Of a stretch of DNA of 64,000 nucleotides, positions 22,000 to 41,040 are shown piece by piece (position 1 is the stretch's first letter; each line of letters starts with the position of its first letter). Both the position numbers and the translations under genes were made by a program. The notes under the pieces were generated by a model. It was not told the origin of the DNA. It ran no database searches and worked only from the letters and a program-made list of their open reading frames with translations. The stretch comes from Streblospio benedicti (lineage: Eukaryota; Annelida; Polychaeta; Spionida; Spionidae). The stretch covers positions 15,498,825 to 15,562,824 of the forward strand of contig CM032662.1 of NCBI GenBank assembly GCA_019095985.1, read 5' to 3'.

Positions 22000-24900
22000 T
22001 GACAACAGCATGGCAGCTTTAGAATACTATCAAAATGCAACAAATGAACATGTATCAAATGTGTTGGTGATATCTTTCCTAATATTCCTACAAGTTTAAA
22101 AGCACACACTATCCACTATCTTTTTACAATGGTAATGAGGATGAATATAAAACAGTAAAAAAGTTCAAATTATCTATACATGTATATATAAAGAACTTAT
22201 ATCAGGTAAGCATTTTAATAACTTAAACTAACAGTGAATTCAGACCTGTTGATATTGGTAGTCATACTTTTCATAAACGTATATTATTGATGCTATCTTC
22301 AAAGAATCAATAAAATCATTCGATAAAACTCAGCTCTATCATATGTCTATCATCTCATGCAAGTAAAGTAACAAGATTGACCCCAAAATAATCTATATAT
22401 TGTGTACGTTCACTACGCTGTGTGTGACACTAGTGTGTATTCTGTAACAAACACAACTTGTTTGAACAAATATACATGTATCTCATAATTCTTATATAAT
22501 GGTTTAAATAATAATAATATTGAAATATTAGTAGGACAATAATGCATTTACAACACGAATGAAGAAAAATGGTATAATTACCAGTATAGCAGGCGCTAAA
22601 GCACCACTTTTAGCAAATTGTGTACTAAGAGAGGATACATGTGCAGCTGTGCTATTACAGAAGCTGTGCACACAGCATTGACTTTTTGGACAGAACTCTT
22701 ATTTTTAATATGCTTGATATATGTTATAATTCTTGTTTTGTGAGAGATGGATATACCGTTAATCTATAAAATGCGTGTGAAGTGTTTGCAGCAATTATTA
22801 TGGAGCTCACTTTAATTAGTGCTCTCAGGTCATATCATTAACTTGCCTAATCTTGTTAACTATTCATTGCTTAGGTCCAACCGAACAGAGTGGAATTGAA
22901 TGAGTTGGCCGAAAACCATTCAACTGACCCAAATACTTAAGAAATTCACAACTTAAAAAACAGGCCAATGCTCAGGGGGTGGGGGTGGTTCAAGAAGTTC
23001 AGCTGAACCTCCGGTGAATAAGATAAGATTAAAAAATTTTCAGGGAAATCTCATAATGGTATTTATTGGATGATCGCCTGGGAGCAGAAAAACTGAATCC
23101 CCCTTTACAAAAAGCTGAGCAAAGGCCTGTTCAAGTATGTGAGAACAACAACTGTATTGTCCGTTGCAAAACTGTCAGTTGTATCAATTGAATCAGACTT
23201 TTGTTTCCAACTTCTTACTATCCTTACTTCAAACTTAAGTTTGAAACATAATTGGGGACATCAGAACATTATAACCAATAGCATTAATAATCATGGGTTT
23301 GCGTGTTCAAATAATTCAAGATGCCATTTCATGTAGAAATAAATAGCAAACATTTTGTCTGCTTATGTGGAAGTTTTGTACAAGTAAAATTTTATTTTAC
23401 ATTCACTAATATTCTTTAAATATTTTAACATTCTTTTAACATAGTCTGGTTTTATAAAACTTGGTACTTTTTTTAAAGGAAAAACAAAACAAATAGTGAA
23501 AGTTTCAAGAGCTTCCAATATCATAGTTACGTTACAGAAAATTTAATGACGCGGTCAAATATATCATGAGATGTAAAGAAATTATGCCAACATCAGGGAA
23601 TGTTAGAAAGGAAAAATTAAGCAATTTAATTAATTTCATACCAAAGCCACTGACCATATTGCATCGTACAATACACAAGAACTTAACAACGCAACAATGA
23701 ACAACATAAGAGGCGAGTTGCACATTACACCCATTCACTATGATAAGTTTCCATAATGGGTTTGCATGTTGGATTAGCTTCCTTCCGATCCGGTCCATGT
23801 TCTCTTATCTTTTTCATGCGTTTTTTCATGTGGATATCAAATGCCACATGAATTTAAAACTTTCTGTTTGGAGGGGAATTTTAACTATCACACAAATTTC
23901 TTTACCGAATTATCCTAGATGGAAAAGACAACACGGTTACAAAAGCATTTAATCTTTATCAAAAATATTGAAGTAAATCTACTAGTCAGACAGACTTTGA
24001 TTATGTTGTGACACAATTATGTCATAATCCATTCATTCAAAAATATTGGAAAATCCATCACACCCAAAAAATTCTTATCACATTTGTAAATACACGATCT
24101 CATTGTCTACCAAAATTTTTAGCATCTAAATAAGTACTAAGTGACTAAAACTGCACTCTATTAAATAAATGTACATGAACTACCTTAACAATTCAAAAAT
24201 GCTGCATGTCAAATTCTTTGGCCTTTTTAAGTACTTATCATTTAAAAATACATAGTTTTCCGTCTTATCTTCAGCAATTTGAAATGTATGAGAATTATAC
24301 CGCAGAGTCATAATCCTGAGATAATTAAATTGAATACTTTGTTTGCTCATTTCATAGCTACATTGTACATGTCATATTTGGTTTTACACTTGTCTAAAGA
24401 TGTCATAAAAATACACATGCTACCTTTTCATCATTTTATTTATTCTATTAGCATTTGTCTCTTGTACCTAGTGCATCTAATAAATGTGTGTTGTACCTCA
24501 TCTATTTCAAATAACTTGCTCTACAACTTAAAACATTATTGCTTGAACACTTAATAATCTTACAATTATAATAGTGACTATTGACACAACAATCTCTACT
24601 TATTACATTATAATCAGGGAGCTGTAAAAGAATCAAGTCAGAAAGTCAGAATTACACAGAGCAGTGTCAGTGATATGTTCATACAACTGTTTTAGTAGTT
24701 GGAATACCATACCCAGAGATAATTTTGAAAGACAAATCTTGTCATCTTAAATGACTGGCATGATGCAGTTTCCCGCACGAAACCCTGGATGTCACTCTTG
24801 CAAAAGGTTCCATGACAGTCAGCGCAATATTGAGTCACTCATCTAAAGTGAGAAGTCTTCCAAAATCATCACTAAAGTGTCAATGATGCTATAAAATGCT

Positions 24901-25240
24901 GGTACTGATAGGAAATGATCAGATATGTAGCTTCAAGGTGTAATATTATTTTCCTTAAATTTGGATACAATATCTCATTTTCATTAAATCCCTTCACGGT
25001 TTAGCATTTGCAGATCCAGGTTCAGTAGCATGCCTGCGTTATGTGTGTACAGGGTAATAAATAAGAATTCAAACAGAGATCATTACACTTGCATCCCTCC
25101 ATGTGTATGTGCGAAGTAATATATAGATTCCCTCCTACTGTTGTGTTGGTAGGATTAAATCAAAGGAGTGAGACTCCTGAGAAAAGCCGAGCTTGAGATT
25201 CGAGATTGTTATGCAGCAATATCTGCCGGGAGTGCATAGT
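22000..25240. other. Intergenic region upstream of SLC35B2, no gene seen
   Basis: About 3.2 kb of AT-rich DNA. All open frames are short, with no recognisable protein, and no repeat structure stands out apart from scattered TACATGTA words. SLC35B2 5' untranslated exon(s) and promoter probably lie at its left end. Confidence 0.45.
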
Positions 25241-25248
25241 GACCATGG

Positions 25249-25680
25249 TGGCAATGAGGGTCTGATATCTAAGAGGGGGTACCACTGTCTGAAACACCCC
25301 CCCTCTCATGTAAAACAGTGGTTTATAGACAGTTGTCCGGCTTAGAGAGGGTCTGATACCTAAGAGGGGGTGCCACTGTCTGAAACACACCCCCTCTCAT
25401 GTAAACCAGTGGTTTATAGACAGTTGTCCTTAGAGAGAGGGTCTGATAGGGGGTGCCAGGGTAACAGAGTGGTTTATAGACAGTTGTCCGGCTTAGAGAG
25501 GGTCTGATACCTAAGAGGGGGTGCCACTGTCTGAAACACACACCCCTCTCAGGTAACAGAATGTTTTAGAGACTATTGTCCAGAATAGAGAGGGTGTCAT
25601 ACATATAGGAGTTTGTCCAGAATAGAGAGGGTGTCGATTGTCTCAAACTCAAACTATCTCTCCCAGGTAAAATCAATTCT
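25249..25680 (+). repeat. Minisatellite, about 89-base unit
   Basis: Four main units begin near 25255, 25344, 25433 and 25495, with two decayed ones after 25586. Each starts GAGAGGGTCTGATAC, continues with AAGAGGGGGTGCCACTGTCT and ends GGTTTATAGACAGTTGTCC. The third unit is internally deleted. Within the unit CCCCCTCTC and GAGGGGGT can pair. Confidence 0.85.
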
Positions 25681-25707
25681 GGGCGATCCATTACCAAAAA
25701 CATGGCA

Positions 25708-25775
25708 TAAAATTCCCGTGAAACAATATTGTCGCACCAAGTATAATCCCCGTGAAACAATATTGTCGTACAGAA
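25708..25775 (+). repeat. Short tandem pair
   Basis: CCCGTGAAACAATATTGTCG occurs at about 25713 and again at about 25750, followed in both cases by similar bases. AACAATATTGT is itself palindromic. Confidence 0.7.
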
Positions 25776-26494
25776 AGAATGACGCAAGTATAACTACGCA
25801 CCCCCAAGAAAATGTGTCATTGCATTCTAGTCGATCACTTTTCATGTGAAGCAGTGATAACCAGAGTACGTTATGATGACCTAAGCGGGGGTGCGATTAA
25901 GTCGATACCATGACTTGATAATCGAGGTTGTTGTGCTAATCTTTATAATCGTAATACAAACTGAGATACTGCTGTTAAGCAAACTTTAACATGATATTTG
26001 TATAATGTATGCCCTGTTATAAGTCTCTCTTGAATGAAATGTGCGTGAAATTACTACAACATGCGACATAAATCGAAGTTGTTGCATGCATGCCGGATAG
26101 ACAGAAAAAAAGAACAAACACGGCGTATTAATTTCGATCGGCTGCAGCTCATTAACATCGGCGATTGTCGAATGGTTCAACTTTCATTGATGAATTCGAA
26201 TTAGGCACTAATTTCAGCGCGTATGAATAGGCTTATAGTAAACGTAGTGGCAGTTAACCGGGAACAGAATGAAGTGCCTACGACGGCTATAAAGCTCGAG
26301 ACTTCTGCGAAGCTCGGCTTTAAAAAAGAAGGGTGTAAGCATTGCATGCACCTGACCCCGCAATTAAAGAAAAGTATACTGTATGTATTATTATCTGATT
26401 CTATTAATGTTAATTAAATTAATGTTATCCACATGTTTCAATTTGAGACTATAGTGAATAAATATATATATATAATAAACATGTACTAGCAGTA

Positions 26495-26900
26495 CAGGAT
26501 CGTTCACAAATGATGTAACCCGGCATGGCGGCATGGGAAGGGGTGGGTGGGGGAGGAGGGGAGGGGGGGGCGGGTTTCGTAGCAAAAGATGAAAGTTTAC
26601 ACGGGCTGGGGGGGTCTGGCACTTGGGTGACGTCACATTTCGAAAAAAAAGTTGTACATTTGTAAAATTATGTCTAAATTATGGACATATATATTCAAAT
26701 GTATGCAGATAACTGCACAGTTAAATCAATGTTAAATGTCATCGTGAAACCATGTCACAGCGGGGTGGGGGGGGGTGGGGGATGAGGCAAAGATGACGTC
26801 ACTTACCAGGAGGGGGGTACTGCAAAGATGACGAAAGGTGTCAAGGGTGGAGCAGGGTAAAAAAGGCCAAAAATGAGGTGATGTCATTTGCGATCGTTCC
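26495..26900. mobile_element. Small non-autonomous element with terminal inverted repeats
   Basis: The left end GGATCGTTCACAAATGATGT and the inverted right end GGAACGATCGCAAATGACAT match at 18 of 24 positions when extended to ACC. TA flanks both sides (26493-26494 and 26901-26902), a possible target duplication. The inside is very G-rich on the plus strand and has two TGACGTCAC words. It encodes nothing. A sequence like its end occurs again at 62978. Confidence 0.55.
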
Positions 26901-26986
26901 TACTTGTATATGCATGGTTTGGCAAATGTGTAAGCCTGTGTGAAATTATTAAATATTCTGTATATTTGGCGTACAGCACTAGGTCT

Positions 26987-27082
26987 CATTGTCAATAGTG
27001 TATTGCTTTCTTTTTCGGCTGTATTATTAATAATATTATTAATAATACAAACGAAAAAGAAAGCAATACACTATTGACAATG
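26987..27082. repeat. 96-base near-perfect palindrome
   Basis: The two 48-base arms match at 46 positions with no loop; the centre is TAAT|ATTA (27034/27035). The outer arm begins CATTGTCAATAGTGTATTGC. The only mismatches are at a GC against TT pair about 31 bases in. The transcript would form one long hairpin. Confidence 0.9.
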
Positions 27083-27590
27083 TGTGTAATTACACTACTT
27101 CAACTGCTGTCAAATATAAATCTATTTCTTTTGAGCCCCTAGAAGATTTTCAACATAGACAGTAAACAGAGCATTAATGAATTGATTATTGTCATATGTC
27201 AACCACATTATCTGATAATATAAGGTTCATGATTGAGGTCAATAATCGGATTCCGTTAGATATGCTCGCCGCCAAGCCAACATTTCACTAAATTACCTAT
27301 GTGTTGGATTGTAAACGGTTTGCTGGTGCGCGCATCTACCCAGAGGGTTCCCCAGTGGCAGTGACAGTCTATTAAACTACAATTCTTCAATTCCCAATTG
27401 CGCAGAAAAGTTGCGCACTCGTCTTTTTTTTAATTTACTTTTGAGACACAAAAGTCCATGGGTACTTCCGGTATATGTTACAAGCTCATCTAAAATCGCA
27501 TTTAATGCTATATCATTCAAAGTGTGTATTCTACACAACATTGATGGCTGTTACACTGATAGACGTCGGAAAATTAAGTAATACATCTAT

Positions 27591-27937
27591 TTGAAGCGTG
27601 CATTCTTCAATATAGTGAAGTTGTCATCGTTTTTTTTTTCACTGCCTGCCTGCAAATTTGACCAAGTCCGGCTTTTACTCATAACTTCGTCAATTTTTAT
27701 GCTAACTAAAATCCGATTACATCTTCATAATTCTCATTAAAGATACTATTAGGAATGCTATTTGAGGCATGCATTCTTCATAATAGTGAAGTTCAAACGT
27801 TTGTATCATTCACAACCTACACAAGTTGTCTGCATTTTTTTCATGAAGACTGGTATTCTGCCCATATCTTCGTCAATTTCAATGCCAACTAAAATCCGAT
27901 TACAGATTCATAATCCTCACTCAAAATTCTATTAGGA
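27591..27937 (+). repeat. Tandem dimer, about 171-base unit
   Basis: Unit one starts TTGAAGCGTGCATTCTTCA at 27591 and unit two starts TTGAGGCATGCATTCTTCA at 27762. Both contain CTTCGTCAATTT, AACTAAAATCCGATTACA and CTATTAGGAA at matching offsets. No open frame is seen. Confidence 0.8.
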
Positions 27938-28679
27938 AAGTACTTTACATGAATGACATAGGTTAAGTTAGACTGTCCCACAGTTTTAGAAAATTTTTTT
28001 TTTAAATTTTTTACTTGAACTTTTCTTTTAGAGGGATTCAACAGGAAAAATTTTAAAAAATGATTTTCAAAATCGGTTAAGCATTAACCGAGCTATCAGC
28101 AATTATATACATCTAAATTAGTTAATTTTGTGAACATTTCTAGAGTCAATTACATAGCCTATCGATAAATTATTGATCGATTTTCAGGTCCAGGTGAGCC
28201 AGTAATCTAGCTACTTGCTGGGTTCAAACATTTGAGGCTGTTGAAGAAATAGCGTCAATGCACATTGTACAGTTTATTCCATTTTGTAAAAATAAAGATA
28301 TTAATAAATAAAAGTGTTTCTTGTTGTTTTTTATCAAAATATTTTTATTACTATTATCCTCATACAAGTGAATAACATATTATACTCTGATCATTGGTTT
28401 GCAGCTGTCATAAATCCTTATCCCAATGCTCATTTTTGCTTACAAAGTTTATGATTAAAATTTCCTCCTAAATTTTTAAAATTGGTATGGTTGGAAACGC
28501 ATACATCTATAGATTCTATATAATATAATGAAATATTTTTAGCTGATATATGGTCGGAGATATGAAGAATGTATGGGGTGTTTTATTTCCTGACTCGCAT
28601 ATTTCACTATGGCTGTACACGGAAATGTTAGTCTAGATCTAAGTAGACCAAAATAAAAACACCTCACTAATATTGGATG

Positions 28680-29165
28680 TTATCTCACTTATTATTTGTT
28701 GTATTAATTTAAACTTTTGATGGAAATAATCTGTAGTAATATGCAATTCTATCCATATGCATATAAGTCTAAGTACTTGTTTAAGGTAAATTGTTATATT
28801 TTAGCATTTATATTGTGCATTGCTAAATTTGACAGTGGAATTCGGCGAGTATACTCACGTCAATGTTTGCAGCTTATTATAACAATGACTATTTAATATT
28901 TTGGTTCCAAGTGTTAAGAATAAGAAACAACATACACTTGTTGTCAACTTGCTTTAATTTGATAGGAATTGATGGAATATTTAACCCACAGCAATACTTT
29001 TTAAAATGCACCTGTTATCTTGTGAGTCCGCGGCAACAGCACTGCTGTCATATTTACTACGACGTACGAGAAATGTCCACATTAGGTGAACTGCTCATTC
29101 TGTGTTTGGTCAAACATCCTTTTTCCAACAAAGTCGGAAGATGTGTCAAAATATTTACTCGTGCT
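28680..29165 (+). repeat. Dispersed repeat, plus copy
   Basis: Longest copy of the family also present at 18820-19095 (inverted), 19190-19755 and, as a fragment, 32822-32872 (inverted). No end structure or coding potential is evident, so the class is unknown. Confidence 0.6.
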
Positions 29166-35259
<6,094 letters not shown>

Positions 35260-35659
35260 GACATTTTTGTAGCAAATGTTAGGTGCGCATTCTGTTGGCT
35301 ACCATTTTTGGGAAGAACAACATGAACTGAATTCCCGTGATCAAAGTTCCATTTGTGACGTGGATATTGTAAAATTACTGTAATACAAAGAACTGAAGAA
35401 TGATAACAAGTGTGATGTATGGTGATGTTATTAAAAGAAAATCAAGACACAAATATATTTGTTTCTTTTTTCTGAAGCATGCTAATGCCATTGTTAGTTG
35501 TATGATATTCACTGCAAAAACGACCTCTGCGTGCAACCAAAATATCAGCCCTTGTATGCATCATGCACAGCCATTTTCCTCGTCGATTCAAATGTTTGCG
35601 AGTCTTGTTATCATCAGTCAAGGTGCACTATATTCTTTTGAAAAGCTGTGTTGATGTAG

Positions 35660-35990
35660 GGCACATGTTATATCCAATGAGGGGGTCATATAGGAAAAAT
35701 GTGATTGGTGATTTGCCCTAAATCTTCACCCAGCAAAACTGGGGCACATTACTTTGTTCATATATATGTATATTGCCACAGAACTGGGGTGTAAATCTTG
35801 AGCGTGAATTGTGAATTGCCTGTATTTACATGCATGAAATGTGATTGAACCTATTATTGGTGACTGGTGATTGGCTCATCACAAAGGCTGTGAATGGTGA
35901 TTTGCCCAAAATCTTGGGCGTGAATTGAAAGGTATTGGTAACTGACTGGTGATTTAGGAAAAAAATGGTGAATTGGTTTTCATCAATGGC
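35660..35990 (+). repeat. Degenerate tandem repeat downstream of PSMA6
   Basis: The phrase GTGATTGGTGATTTGCCC then AAATCTT recurs as GTGAATGGTGATTTGCCCAA, AAATCTTGAGCGTGAATTG and TCTTGGGCGTGAATTG. Units are of uneven length. It may lie in the PSMA6 3' untranslated region or just beyond. Confidence 0.5.
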
Positions 35991-36599
35991 TTGTTTTAAA
36001 ATTTATAGAAATCCTGTATTTTCTATGTAATCAGCCATTCTTAACGTGCATGATAAATGTTGCAAATAATGGGCTTCTGGTGAGCCGTAATGACCTACGG
36101 GTATCTTTATCATTTTATACATGTGGCTGTGTTGTTTGGCTGAGCAAACTGCTCAATGCTTGGTTGTCATAGAGGCTAGTTTTGGAAGGTGAATATATTG
36201 GCAGTGGTGAGATTTTGAAAACACCAGTACTGGTAGCTACATTTATAATATTTGTCTATAACACCAAACTTATTCCACTGCATTTTGTAATTAACCCATA
36301 AATATTTTATGTGTAGTGGAATAGAATTGGTATCTTGACCAAAAGTGTATGCCTAAATGTGGTATAAGTGTTTTGTAGCTCTAAAAATAAAAATCTAGAG
36401 TTTTTCAATAACTTGTCGGTTGGCAAGATAGCTATCTGATATTCCTTGTATACGTATTTTAAATCCAAAATCCCGCAAATTACACATTTAATTGGGAAGC
36501 TCAATCAATTTTTCCGTTAAGGATTTCACGGTTTTTATTCAGCATATGTATTTTCATATAGACCGAGCATAATCTTTTAATCAATACAGATTTGGCACT

Positions 36600-37400
36600 T
36601 TCTAATGGTGTTCGCTCTTGCCATAAATGACCAATGCTTTATATTGTGAGTGCTGCCACCAAACATGACCAGTAGCAATTAATATAGGATGACCGCATCA
36701 GGACAGTCTAGAAATTTGAAGTCGTCACTAATCACCCCAATTGTTTCATGAGGCCTGATTTAATTGCATCTGCAATGAGCTCCGTTTTCTTCCCGTATAA
36801 ACTGCACTCATTCAACATATAATACACTCTCTTTTCTGGTGTCAAATCCTTTGTCTCCAATCAATGCAGGAATCCTCAAAATCAAACACTGTTTTATGGC
36901 CCACCCATGGTAATCCACTTGTGCACGTGGCGTTTTTTACATTATCATCAATTTACACAAAATTTATTTTCTATACTGCGATTAATATTGGGAGATTCGG
37001 ATTTCGAACAACATGAATAGGGTATGGCAAAACTCAGGGTTAGTGATTATTCAGTAATGCTGAAAATTCACCTAGGGTATTATACAGTGTGATATCTTTT
37101 GGACGGGAGTGGAGATAAACTAGTAAAGGGGGTTCTTCAATCATGTCATCTGTGACCTTTCTATGTGTGGAAGTACAGGTAGTAGCAGAAATGTTATGTG
37201 GAGTTATTTCCACCAGACATTCAACTCTTGCATAGTTAGCTTTCACATTGTGGAATGCAGTATGAAAATTCACATTTACATATTGCACTATCACGGACCT
37301 TTAATCTTATTAAGGGAACATCCTCTCCATATCAGTTTTCATAGTTTCCAAAGAATTGTAGCAGCATTGGTGTTTTCAGGTTATTATGATCTGGATTAGG
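36600..37400 (-). pseudogene. Unrecognised decayed coding-like stretch
   Basis: Several short minus-strand open stretches look protein-like but lie in different frames. The longest is an 84-residue open frame at 37040-37294, with ITPHNISATTCTSTHRKV and EEPPLLVYLHSRPKDI. Others are LIGDKGFDTRKESVLYVE (about 36870-36815), NECSLYGKKTELIADAIKSG (about 36815-36755) and ISDDFKFLDCPDAVILY (about 36730-36680). No family was recognised. It could be a relic of a host gene or of a mobile element. Confidence is low because amino-acid composition is the only evidence. Confidence 0.25.
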
Positions 37401-40400
37401 GTATTTATTATCGTCAAAGTATGGCATATACCAGAATGAAATGTCAGTATATGCTTGTCAGATCTTCCACCAACATGCATGAAAGTTTTATGAAGATCTT
37501 GGAACAAATTGGTTAAAGTTTCCTATATAAATCCATAAAGTTAGTAAAATCCTGACTTGACATGAAGATTCTTTCTTTATGTCTATATATGGTGAATAGG
37601 TTCCACGGTAGTAGTGGTCCATGGTTAAAGTCCTGGTAGTGGCTCTGTGATATACTTGAAAGAATCAGATCCTAGATGTCAATACTTACACTCAAAATTA
37701 TTGATAGCAATATGTCTATGTAGAAAATCCTGACTTTTACATTTAATAGTTTTGTACCCGAGTAAAGAACAGTAAAATAAGTAACCTAGTAAAGAAAAGT
37801 TGTTATTGCAGACAGCCAGTCCTCAGTTTATTTTTGCTGTAGGCATGACCACTGATGACCTTACTTTTAGTCTTTCTTGTTTTAATTTACTAATTTGTAT
37901 TCAAAATATGGCAAAATGCATGGTGCTAATTAGATAGTAAATATAGTTTTATCGAATAGACATATAACATGTAACATATAAAACAGATTGTACCCTAAAT
38001 AGGTATAAAGTGATTAATTGTCAGTAAATGTGTTTTCAAAACATGCCCATACTGCATGTGTATGTATTTTCTGTTATTTGATATATATGTGCATTGTTCA
38101 ATTTAATCCTTCTTAAGATTTCTTTTTCACTCCGTGCCTTCTTGTAAAAGAGGTTTGAATTGATTCTGCCAGTCTGCTTCTCACAACAAGGTGTTGTAGA
38201 GTGTGTTCAAATATCTAAAACCATTTCTGTAAGGTTGAGCCAAAAATGATCAGTTAGTTGATAACATGTTTTCCATATACATTTTGTAAAACATTGAAAG
38301 TTTAATCTCGCTAGTTATACAAGACTGTTCCAGACTAAGTGAGTAGCATGTTTAAGAACAACATTACGGAAAGTCTATAATCAATGTGAAAGCCTGGCTT
38401 TATATAAACTGTGTTGACTTTGTCTTTGAAAAAGATATAAATTGTCTTTGTAACAGCTTGATATCGTGTAAACATGTTGGGTGAGCACCGACCGTTAAGG
38501 AGAAGTGGAGCGAAAACCACATATGCAAGATTCATCAGGTAGGTGTATTTTTAGTGTAATATTTATGAAAAAAAGTTATTGTCCTTAGGATAAGTGATAA
38601 ATAAAGGAATGATATTGATAAAAGCATTAGATTTTGGTTGCAAACGTGACAAAATCCTGAAAGAGCTTTTGTTGACCATACTGGAAAAATATCCCCATTT
38701 CGTTAAATGTACAGATATGTTAATTATCTCTCAGTAATTTTAGTGTGATCTCAAAAGATTAGAAAATTAGGAGATGAATAAAGCAATTAGCTGGTTAGCT
38801 GGTGTCTATTGAATTGAAGTTAGTTCATTTACGGCCAATAAATAGTTTATTGAATATTTTCAATGCTAAATATGCATAGAGCATAGTCAATGTACATATA
38901 TAGGTGTATCATTGAGCATCATTATAATATGAAAAATATTGTCATCACTTCAAATGCTCTTTTGCTTCTTATTCAAGTTGACAGTGTAGTGGGGATAAAT
39001 ACATACTTATATGTTACATTACAACTTGGATCGATAGAGACTGATCCTATGTTATACAACATCTAAAACGAAAGGGTGCATGTCCCTTTGTCTAAGTCAT
39101 TCAGAATTTTGTATATTCTTTTTAACTCGATGCATTCTTTGGTACCACATATGAAGTGTTAACAGTGTGGAACAGGCGTACGCCAATTTTTGTACTGTAA
39201 CAGTTACATGTTTGTAAGCGGCCAGGGCCCATCCCCATGTTTAAGGTCCACCCCCCATATTTCATTCATATAGAAATTTAGCCCAAAATGCCAATAGAAA
39301 TACACATTCATGTAAAAGCCAAGCCCTAGCTAGATTCTCCTTTTTTCAACCTAAAAGCCCATGTGCGTTGGGATGCCCCTATATGGTGATACAGTGTACA
39401 TATATTGTATATGACGATCCAAGTGTCTACCCTCGTGTAACAGCCCTCCCTCCTCTTTTTCTTAAACGTCTTTAAGAATTAATTAGTAAATGCAATCTCA
39501 TGTAACAGCCCATCCCATAGTTTGAGAAAATTTCAATTTAATGGCCCTGGGCACTTGGATGGTCGTATTGCAGATTTTACTCTTATTATTATTGGCAATT
39601 TTATTTCAATCGAAAGCAGTGTAATTGATTCTATTTATTGTACTTTGACACCTGTTCAATACAAAAAAACAAAAAACAAAACATTCATGATTACATCATC
39701 GTGTCAATCACATCAAGAGTCTACATGTAAATGTAACCTTTGTGAAGTCACATAAATGGAACTTTACCACAGCGTACCTTTCAACCCTCTTCATAGCAAA
39801 TAGGAAAAGGTTGAGAAATGTGCTGCTGTGCAACTTAAAAGCTACCAATAAAACAGCCTCTAAATACAATTAAGTGACAGATGAAAATACAAGTATGTGT
39901 TTATTGTATGAAAATACTATTAAACATTCATCCAAAGTCCATTCCTCGTCTAAACATATCCAAATATCCTGACTATCAGTTCAAATGTATAAACACTTTC
40001 ATGTAAAATCCCTATTCCCAGCCCACCTACCGAAAAGTAAATTAAATTGCCCATTTTTTAATCTAATTTTAGGTAATGGGGTTGGGTGTTTGGATTGTTG
40101 CATATGGTGCATCTTTTTATGCACTTTAATCTGTACCAAGAGGAGACAATATGGGTCATATTAGGTAATGGTTATTAGATATTGTCTTTTGATACAGAAG
40201 TCTGTGTATATACATGTACATGGTATTTAAGTTACTTCAATTGTTCAACTCTGTTGAAATACAATAGAAATGAATCACCTGTACTACTGTATTTTAAAAC
40301 AAAGTCACAATTAGCCACTAACAAAACTCATTTGTCACAGATCATATATATAAAATACCACATGGATATTACCAGGAATTTATTCCTGATATTACTGAAT

Positions 40401-41035
40401 ATTCTAATAAGAGTGCATGGCAATGATAATTCCCTGTAATAATATCGTATGTTTGAAAGTCACTCAGATTTTGAAGATATGATCATGGATTTAGCATATG
40501 GCATTGAAGATCAAGTTTGTAGAAAAACAGAATATATATACAAACAGGGAAACTGGGAAAACATGGTCCAGCAGTAATGATTTTGCGGGTTATTTGCCGA
40601 GTCCTTTGTGAAAGCCTTCCATATTTGGTGCGTATAGAACGGATCATTTTTACTGTCACCATTGATCATTTTCAGTGGAGTAGAGAGATAGAGACAGATT
40701 TATAGACATTTTAGCCATATAAATGTTCATGATTTGCTTTATTATATATCACTGATCCATTAAAATTGAAATGCAATTGGCTTCACATTTTATCACCGTC
40801 CACATTTGTTTATCAATTAAATTGCAGACAACAGCAGCCCAACATGTATGATTAAAGTCAATATACATTCTATCTGAGTGTCGCGTAGTGAAGACTTCTG
40901 CTGGATTACCTTACATTATAAATGTTTGCTCAGAACATACCATTTGGATTTCATTAGAAACGGATGATTTAAAGTGGAAATTTGGATTCAAAACTGTGTA
41001 TGACATTTTGGTATAATTTTGTTACATTTAAAAAG
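37401..41035. other. Region upstream of the RPxT-motif gene
   Basis: No gene is supported. A short open frame at 38474-38538 ends at a good donor (AG|GTAGGT) and may be a 5' untranslated exon of the next gene, but its phase does not join the next exon. The interval also holds the repeat at 39222-39550. The rest is AT-rich. Confidence 0.35.
39222..39550. repeat. Repeat with short inverted ends and internal AGCCC motifs
   Basis: Left end CCAGGGCCCAT, right end (inverted) CCAGGGCCAT. Inside, variants of CATGTAACAGCCCATCCC recur (about 39305, 39430, 39500), and a related one is seen outside at about 40000. No target duplication was found, so the class is uncertain. Confidence 0.35.
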
Positions 41036-41040
41036 GAGAA

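Noticed and set aside
25249-25680. Direct repeats with spacers, superficially CRISPR-like
   Set aside because: The unit is 89 bases without unique spacers, and the surrounding genes are intron-bearing animal genes. It is a minisatellite.
26391-26636. Proline-rich minus-strand open frame
   Set aside because: Produced by the G-runs of the small inverted-repeat element; no protein similarity.
38474-38538. Short open frame with a good donor, possible first coding exon of the RPxT-motif gene
   Set aside because: It leaves two bases at the donor, while the next exon needs one base before GA GAA ATG. No acceptor near 41030 makes the frames meet. It may be untranslated.
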